Source: an uncultured Actinomyces sp. (GTDB lineage: Bacteria; Actinomycetota; Actinomycetes; Actinomycetales; Actinomycetaceae). From it: a DNA stretch of 5,075 nt. Each line of letters begins with the position of its first letter. Position 1 is the stretch's first letter. The position numbers were made by a program, and so were the translations under genes. The notes beneath the pieces were generated by a model. That model had not been told where the DNA came from. It saw nothing but the letters and a program-made list of their open reading frames with translations, and did no database searches. Positions 1 through 5,075 of this stretch are shown one piece after another. Where the stretch lies: positions 1-5,075 of the forward strand of contig CAJZFF010000186.1 in NCBI GenBank assembly GCA_915069725.1. The letters are read 5' to 3'.

Positions 1-507
1 CGCAGGCCCCGCAGCCGATGCAGGCGGCGGCCTCGAAGGCGGCGTCGGCCTTCTCCTTCTGCACGGGCACCGAGTGGGCCTCCGGGGCCCCACCGGTGTT
101 GACCGAGATGTAGCCACCGGCCTGGACGATGCGGTCCAGGGCGGAGCGGTCCACGATGAGGTCGCGCAGCACCGGGAAGCCGGTGGAGCGCCACGGTTCG
201 ATCGTGATGGTGGAGCCGTCCTTGAAGGAGGGGTCCTCCGCCAGGTGGCGCATGTGCAGCTGGCAGGTGGTCGAGCGGATGGGCCCGTGGGCCTGCCCGT
301 TGATGACCACACCGCACTGACCGCAGATGCCCTCGCGGCAGTCGGAGTCGAAGGCCACCGGCTCCTTGCCCTCGGCGAAGAGCTGCTCGTTGAGCAGGTC
401 GAGGACCTCGAGGAAGCTCATGTGCTCCTCGATCCCGCTCATGGCGTACTCCTCGAAGTGGCCCTTCGAGTCCTTGTTCTTCTGGCGCCAGATCTTGAGC
501 TTGATGT

Positions 508-511
<4 letters not shown>
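1..511 (-). CDS. sdhB: Succinate dehydrogenase / fumarate reductase iron-sulfur subunit (3' end missing)
   Basis: This is the electron-transfer subunit of the Sdh complex, carrying electrons from the FAD of SdhA to the hemes and quinone in SdhC on the cytoplasmic face of the membrane. The first 170 residues are visible; the family usually has about 250. The N-terminal ferredoxin-like domain has the plant-type [2Fe-2S] pattern with Cys58, Cys63 and Cys66 (CREGICGQC) and the fourth ligand Cys83 (STTCQLHMR). The second domain begins with CIGCGAC (Cys164, Cys167, Cys170), the first [4Fe-4S] cysteines, exactly where the window stops; the remaining [4Fe-4S] and [3Fe-4S] ligands lie outside. The start is a GTG at 511-509 whose GTGA overlaps the TGA stop of sdhA by four bases, with a GGAG six bases upstream. 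This start gives the expected N-terminus (NIKLKIWRQ), whereas the first ATG, codon 24, would remove the first strand of the domain. The identity is secure. SDH and fumarate reductase cannot be told apart from this part. Confidence 0.97.
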
Positions 512-2508
<1,997 letters not shown>

Positions 2509-2520
2509 AGTCGTTCACTC

Positions 2521-3333
2521 TCAGTGGGTCGCCGTAGCACACTCGGCGAAGTGCTCGGCGGAGGAGCCGATCGCGTCACAGAACTGCGGGTAGTAGTCGC
2601 CAGTGGCCATGGGGGCATCGACATAGCCGAAGAGGATCGCCGTCGGAACAGCCATGAAGGCGGCGAACAGTGCGAAGGCCAGAACGAAGGCGATCAGCCG
2701 GATGAAGGGGATGGTGTTTCCTCGCACCGCGCCCAGCGTCTGCAGGGCGGACCACACGCCGTGCCACACGTGCAGGCACAGGGCGGCCAGCGCGATCGCG
2801 TAGATGAGCCACACCCACCACAGCTGGAAGCCGTAGTACATGTTCAGGTAGGCCCGTCCGTGCACGTAGTGTCCCCCCGGCGTCAGTGACAGGGTGGTGT
2901 ACTGCAGGAGGTGCCAGATGATGAACAGCAGGAGGATGACGCCGCCCCAGCGCATGGTGCGCATGGCGTAGCGGGAGGCGAAGTACTCGGCGCCGGGCTT
3001 CTTGACGGCGTACTTGTCGTTGCCGCGGGCCCGCTTGTTGCGCGCCCACAGGTGGAAGGCGCTGCCGGCGTGAGCCAGGAGGCAGGCCATGAGAGCCAGA
3101 CGGAGGATCCACAGGACACCGCCGTAGGGCATGATCGGTACCAGCAGTGCTCGCAGGAACACGGCGTAGTGATCGTAGGCGACCTCACCCTCGAAGTAGT
3201 GCAGGTTGCCGTAGGCGTGGAAGAGGACGAAGAACAGGAACACCAGTCCCGAGATCGCCATCATGCGCTTCATGAAGACGGTCGTGGAGAAGGCGGTCCG
3301 CCTCTTCAGGGAAGGAGCAGATGTTTTGGCCAC
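2521..3333 (-). CDS. sdhC: Succinate dehydrogenase cytochrome b558-type membrane anchor (di-heme)
   Basis: This is the membrane anchor of the Sdh complex; it holds two b hemes and the quinone site and replaces separate SdhC/SdhD subunits. At 270 residues it matches actinobacterial SdhC of the b558 family. Five hydrophobic helices are visible at about 26-46, 73-97, 129-149, 170-194 and 211-236. Histidines sit where the family has its four heme ligands: His39 (LFHAYGNL), His88 (or His94) in LLAHAGSAFHLW, His141 (IIWHLLQ) and His188 (LHVWHG, with His191 one turn on). A 30-odd residue tail after helix 5, predicted to face outward, contains Cys252 and Cys265. The start is GTG at 3333: an in-frame TAG lies only three codons upstream, and no Shine-Dalgarno is present, so the message may be leaderless. 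Met21 would give a shorter protein but would cut the normal N-terminal segment before helix 1. It is the first gene of sdhCAB. Confidence 0.96.
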   Translation of the reverse strand: MAKTSAPSLKRRTAFSTTVFMKRMMAISGLVFLFFVLFHAYGNLHYFEGEVAYDHYAVFLRALLVPIMPYGGVLWILRLALMACLLAHAGSAFHLWARNKRARGNDKYAVKKPGAEYFASRYAMRTMRWGGVILLLFIIWHLLQYTTLSLTPGGHYVHGRAYLNMYYGFQLWWVWLIYAIALAALCLHVWHGVWSALQTLGAVRGNTIPFIRLIAFVLAFALFAAFMAVPTAILFGYVDAPMATGDYYPQFCDAIGSSAEHFAECATATH

Positions 3334-3339
3334 GGCAAA

Positions 3340-3345
3340 AGGCTA
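3340..3345 (-). promoter_or_regulatory. Candidate -10 element of a leaderless sdhCAB promoter
   Basis: Read on the minus strand, TAGCCT fits the actinobacterial TANNNT -10 pattern and ends six bases before the GTG of sdhC. A transcript starting about seven bases downstream would begin at or next to the start codon. I checked every TA in 3334-3660 on this strand and this is the only TANNNT. The hexamer 17 bases upstream (GCCTAC) does not resemble a -35 box, which is common in these bacteria. The lack of any Shine-Dalgarno before the GTG is consistent. This is a prediction only. Confidence 0.4.
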
Positions 3346-3359
3346 GCCGGGCACCGGCT
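3345..3359 (-). promoter_or_regulatory. Palindrome in the sdhC promoter spacer, possible operator
   Basis: AGCCGG-TGC-CCGGCT is a perfect 6-bp inverted repeat with a 3-base centre, ending 11 bases before the sdhC GTG. It abuts a second palindrome, GGCTAGCC (3341-3348). If transcription starts at the GTG, the repeat lies between the -10 element and the -35 region, a position where a bound repressor would block RNA polymerase. If transcription starts further upstream it would instead form a small RNA hairpin. No regulator can be named. Confidence 0.3.
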
Positions 3360-3405
3360 CCCGTAGGCGCGATCTGCGCTCCACCAGCGATGTTGGGGAG
3401 ACGAT

Positions 3406-3461
3406 CCGCGGAATCCTGGGGATCTCGCCGGGTCTCGATTCGTCATTCAACGCCGCGGAAT
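3406..3461. repeat. Direct repeat pair CCGCGGAAT
   Basis: The 9-mer CCGCGGAAT occurs at 3406-3414 and 3453-3461, 47 bases apart and in the same direction. Each copy contains the palindrome CCGCGG; the first is embedded in TCCGCGGA. The copies lie about 75-130 bases upstream of the sdhC start and could be paired regulator sites, though chance recurrence in GC-rich DNA is possible. Confidence 0.35.
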
Positions 3462-3463
3462 AT

Positions 3464-3510
3464 GCTGACGCCGACGTCTGAGGCCTCCTTTTCGTCACGG
3501 GGGCGTCAGC
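3464..3510. repeat. Inverted repeat GCTGACGCC / GGCGTCAGC
   Basis: The arms are 3464-3472 and 3502-3510, a perfect 9-bp inverted repeat with a 29-base spacer. The core TGACGCC recurs in direct orientation at 3578-3584, making three copies in about 120 bases, and GACGTC (3473-3478) adjoins the first arm. The number and clustering suggest a binding site for a dimeric regulator of sdhCAB more than an RNA hairpin, because the loop is long. Confidence 0.4.
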
Positions 3511-3516
3511 CAAATC

Positions 3517-3532
3517 TGTGAAGTGGCCGACA
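3517..3532. promoter_or_regulatory. Possible CRP/GlxR-family binding site
   Basis: TGTGA-N6-CGACA matches 8 of 10 symmetric positions of the CRP-type pattern TGTGA-N6-TCACA; the two mismatches are in the right half. GlxR, a cAMP-responsive CRP-family protein, is known to act on sdhCAB in Corynebacterium, which makes the context suggestive. The site is about 185 bases from the predicted start of sdhC, far for direct contact with polymerase, and the match could be by chance. Confidence 0.2.
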
Positions 3533-3550
3533 CTTACCGCTTCTCTCCCC

Positions 3551-3575
3551 ACGGTCCGTGTTTATCTCCGACCGT
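3551..3575. repeat. Inverted repeat ACGGTC / GACCGT
   Basis: Perfect 6-bp arms at 3551-3556 and 3570-3575 flank a 13-base AT-richer spacer. The left arm is also part of the 9-base palindrome ACGGTCCGT. It could be a regulator site or part of a promoter, but no -10/-35 pair can be assigned around it. Confidence 0.25.
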
Positions 3576-3606
3576 TGTGACGCCTATCTGCCTCTACGGC
3601 TCCAGC

Positions 3607-3637
3607 GCAATCCGTCCAGTCGGACACCAGGGATTGC
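3607..3637 (-). terminator. Candidate terminator hairpin after rimI
   Basis: About 23 bases past the rimI stop, the minus strand can fold as GCAATCC, a five-base bulge (CTGGT), GTCC, loop GACT, then GGAC and GGATTGC as one uninterrupted 11-base arm. An overlapping alternative fold, CACC-GGGA around a GCAA tetraloop (3625-3645), is also possible. No U-tract follows, which is frequent in high-GC bacteria but leaves the assignment open. It separates the tsaB-rimI transcript from sdhCAB. Confidence 0.45.
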
Positions 3638-3660
3638 TCCCGGTGAGTCGCCCCGCGGGC

Positions 3661-4266
3661 TCAGGCCTCGCCCGGATCACCGGCCTCGGCACCGACCGGC
3701 CCCGGGCGCGGGCGCAGAGTCAGCCGCATGACCACGGCGTCCTCCGGCGGAGCCTGGTAGTAGCGGCGGCGCCGGCCAATGGGGACGAACCCGTGCCTGG
3801 CGTAGAGCCGCTGGGCGACCTCGTTGGACTGGCGCACCTCCAGCAGGACATCGGGGCAGCCCACCTCCCGGGCGGTGGAGACGAGCTCGGCGAGCATGAG
3901 GGAGGCGATCCCTCGCCCGCGCGCCGCCGGGACGGTGGCGATGGTCAGCAGGTCGGCGCTGGTCAGGCCGCCGGCGTGGTAGAGCCCGGCGTAGCCCAGG
4001 AGCTGTGGCCCGTGCGGCCCGGCCCCGGCGGCACGATCCGCGGCTTCATCGGCGTCACCGTCGCCATCGCTCTCTTGGGAATCAACGACGACGTAGCGGC
4101 GGTCCGCCCGGGGCCCGTGGGAGGCCTTCAGCTCGGCTGCCAGCAGGTCACTGCTCCAGGCCTCGGCCCCGAACAGCTCACCCTCGAGGCGGGCGACGGC
4201 CCCCAGGTCCTCCGCCGCCATCTCCCGCACCCTGGGAGCCCGGCCCAGTCCCGTCACCTCGGGCAT
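3661..4266 (-). CDS. rimI: Ribosomal-protein-S18-alanine-type N-acetyltransferase RimI (GNAT family)
   Basis: It is predicted to transfer an acetyl group from acetyl-CoA to a protein N-terminus; E. coli RimI acts on ribosomal protein S18, though homologues in this phylum may have other targets. The GNAT fold shows at 12-30 (VREMAAEDLGAVARLE), the acetyl-CoA loop at 116-121 (RGRGIA), and the RimI signature LLEVRQSNEVAQRLYARHGF at 141-160, with Glu143 and Tyr155 as likely catalytic base and acid by comparison with E. coli RimI; YY at 169-170 and EDAVVM at 175-180 are also typical. The protein is 201 residues against about 150 normally: an Asp/Glu/Ala/Gly-rich insert lies at about 62-88 and a Pro/Gly-rich tail follows 184. 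The ATG at 4266 has AGAAGG eight bases upstream; Met16 is a possible alternative. It follows tsaB by 25 bases, so co-transcription is likely. Confidence 0.9.
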   Translation of the reverse strand: MPEVTGLGRAPRVREMAAEDLGAVARLEGELFGAEAWSSDLLAAELKASHGPRADRRYVVVDSQESDGDGDADEAADRAAGAGPHGPQLLGYAGLYHAGGLTSADLLTIATVPAARGRGIASLMLAELVSTAREVGCPDVLLEVRQSNEVAQRLYARHGFVPIGRRRRYYQAPPEDAVVMRLTLRPRPGPVGAEAGDPGEA

Positions 4267-4274
4267 CTCAGTGA

Positions 4275-4280
4275 CCTTCT
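4275..4280 (-). promoter_or_regulatory. Ribosome binding site of rimI
   Basis: AGAAGG lies eight bases before the ATG at 4266, in the 25-base gap after tsaB. It favours this start over the internal Met16 at the beginning of the conserved GNAT domain. Confidence 0.5.
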
Positions 4281-4291
4281 TGGTCCTGGGA

Positions 4292-5075
4292 TCAGCGCAC
4301 GCGCTTGCGCGCGGCCGGCATCTGCACGTCGGCGTGACGCAGGTAGAGCGCCTGCGTACTCAGCTCCTCGCCGCGCTCGAGGCGGGCCAGGGCGATGCGC
4401 ACCTGGGTCAGGGCGTCGCCGGAGACGGGGGCCAGGGCCTTCTGGTAGGAGGCCATCTCCGCCAGCTCGGGGTAGAGGGAGGCGCCGGAGCCGGCCACGA
4501 CGTCGATGCCTCCACTCCCCCCGCCCGGTCCCGGCGCCTGCTCGGCGAGGCGCTGGGCGACCTGGGCCGGGGGGCAGACGATGATCTCGGTCAGGCGGGT
4601 GACGTCATCGGGACCGTTGGCGCGGAAGAGCGCCGCATAGACCTCGCGCCTGCGGGCGTCCGTGGCGACCAGGACGACGGGGTCCTTCCGCCCCTCGCGG
4701 GCTTCGAGGCCGTCGAGGGCGCGGCGGGCGACGGCGTCGAGGCTGGAGACACCATGAACGGGAATACCCCGGGTGCGCCCGACGACCTCTGCCGTCACCA
4801 GTCCGGCCCTCAGCCCGGTGAAGGGGGCGGGTCCGGTGGCGGCGACGACAGCGTCCAGCTGATGGTCGGCCACGTCCGGCACTGACAGGGCCGCGGAGAG
4901 CATCTGCCCCAGGGACTCGGCGTGCCGGCGGGTATCAGTCTGCTCGGCCTGGGTCAGCACTCGCAGGGCGAGCCCGCCGGTGGCCGCGCTCCTGCCGGGC
5001 CGGTCGACGGCCTCCGCCGTCCCGGCGCTTTCAACGACCGCGACCTGTGTCCCCAGGGAGGAGTCGATGGAGAGG
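4292..5075 (-). CDS. tsaB: tRNA threonylcarbamoyladenosine biosynthesis protein TsaB (5' end missing)
   Basis: TsaB is the non-catalytic partner of TsaD in making N6-threonylcarbamoyladenosine at position 37 of ANN-decoding tRNAs, in the cytoplasm. The right edge cuts the gene; 260 residues are visible and probably only a few N-terminal ones are missing, because the visible sequence opens with LSIDSSLGTQVAVV, the first beta strand of the ASKHA-like fold. The frame stays open to the edge, so a GTG at 4960 is an internal valine and not the start. Other family marks, in visible numbering, are RRHAESL near 49-55, GPAPFTGLRAG at 81-91 (usually GPGSFTGLR), DARRREVYAALF at 139-150 and the terminal ALYLRHADV at 242-250. 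Two low-complexity stretches stand out: about 15-32 (Ala/Gly/Arg-rich) and the PGPGGGSGG loop near 181-189. It is followed by rimI; tsaE would be expected just beyond the window. Confidence 0.93.
   Translation of the reverse strand, partial: LSIDSSLGTQVAVVESAGTAEAVDRPGRSAATGGLALRVLTQAEQTDTRRHAESLGQMLSAALSVPDVADHQLDAVVAATGPAPFTGLRAGLVTAEVVGRTRGIPVHGVSSLDAVARRALDGLEAREGRKDPVVLVATDARRREVYAALFRANGPDDVTRLTEIIVCPPAQVAQRLAEQAPGPGGGSGGIDVVAGSGASLYPELAEMASYQKALAPVSGDALTQVRIALARLERGEELSTQALYLRHADVQMPAARKRVR

Larger units (their letters stand above)
3334..3660. other. Non-coding control region between rimI and sdhC
   Basis: This 327-base gap holds no gene I can support. Its base composition (about 63% GC over 3361-3660, down to 58-60% in the centre) is lower than in the neighbouring genes, and its short open frames lack gene-like codon use. 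It must contain the end of the tsaB-rimI transcript and the promoter of sdhCAB. It has a bulged hairpin next to rimI, several inverted and direct repeats of 6-9 bases, a CRP-like half-matching palindrome, and a promoter-like hexamer next to sdhC; each is listed separately. An AAAAGGAGG sequence on the minus strand (3492-3484) has no start codon at a usable distance. Confidence 0.75.

Noticed and set aside
3306..3446. 46-codon minus-strand ATG frame overlapping the start of sdhC in another frame, a possible leader peptide
   Set aside because: No good ribosome site and Arg/Ser/Pro-rich content typical of chance frames in GC-rich DNA. If sdhC is leaderless the frame would not be transcribed.
3343..3552. 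69-codon minus-strand frame in the gap, in frame with sdhC and ending three codons before it
   Set aside because: GTG start without a ribosome site and untypical codons for this genome (AGA, AGT, GTA). I considered an N-terminal extension of sdhC broken by the TAG, but SdhC is already of normal family length.
3523..4584. 353-codon open frame on the plus strand across the intergenic gap, rimI and part of tsaB
   Set aside because: Antisense to two conserved genes, Pro/Arg/Gly-rich with no recognisable domain, and not supported by a ribosome site or neighbours on that strand.
4292..4960. tsaB starting at the GTG at 4960
   Set aside because: The same frame continues upstream to the window edge and encodes the conserved first strand of TsaB (LSIDSSLGTQVAVV), so the gene starts beyond 5075.

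Overview
The window looks like ordinary chromosome from a high-GC Gram-positive bacterium (Actinobacteria). By feel of the proteins it is closest to Actinomyces or a relative. The reasons are strong G/C at third codon positions, GTG starts for two of the three sdh genes, a CAB-ordered succinate dehydrogenase with one large di-heme anchor subunit as in Corynebacterium and Mycobacterium, and a tsaB-rimI pair. The genus is an inference; the phylum is fairly safe. All five genes lie on the minus strand and I see no mobile DNA, CRISPR array or stable RNA gene.

Right part (3661-5075, read right to left): the 3' part of a translation-related operon. tsaB (cut off by the right edge, lacking only its first few codons) codes for a subunit of the tRNA t6A37 machinery. 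It is followed after 25 bases by rimI, a GNAT-family protein N-acetyltransferase. In many actinobacteria the next gene is tsaD, the catalytic t6A subunit. Here it is absent and the cluster ends in a 327-base non-coding stretch.

Middle (3334-3660): no convincing gene. The stretch is less GC-rich than its flanks (about 63% over 3361-3660). It holds a bulged hairpin just after rimI that is a candidate terminator, several short inverted and direct repeats, and, right at sdhC, the only TANNNT hexamer on the minus strand of the gap. That hexamer ends six bases before the sdhC GTG, and there is no Shine-Dalgarno sequence, so a leaderless sdhCAB transcript is a reasonable hypothesis.

Left part (1-3333): the sdhCAB operon. 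sdhC codes for a five-helix di-heme cytochrome b anchor, sdhA for the FAD subunit and sdhB for the iron-sulfur subunit (170 residues visible, the rest beyond the left edge). The genes are tightly coupled: 12 bases between sdhC and sdhA, and a 4-base overlap between sdhA and sdhB. Together they make a membrane complex that interconverts succinate and fumarate, exchanging electrons with the quinone pool (menaquinone in this phylum). No sdhD is expected for this enzyme type. Sequence alone does not tell whether it mainly oxidises succinate or reduces fumarate.

I did not find an undescribed system. The points most worth a second look are the likely leaderless sdhC start with a palindrome in its promoter spacer, the repeat-rich control region, the missing tsaD, and an acidic low-complexity insert in RimI.
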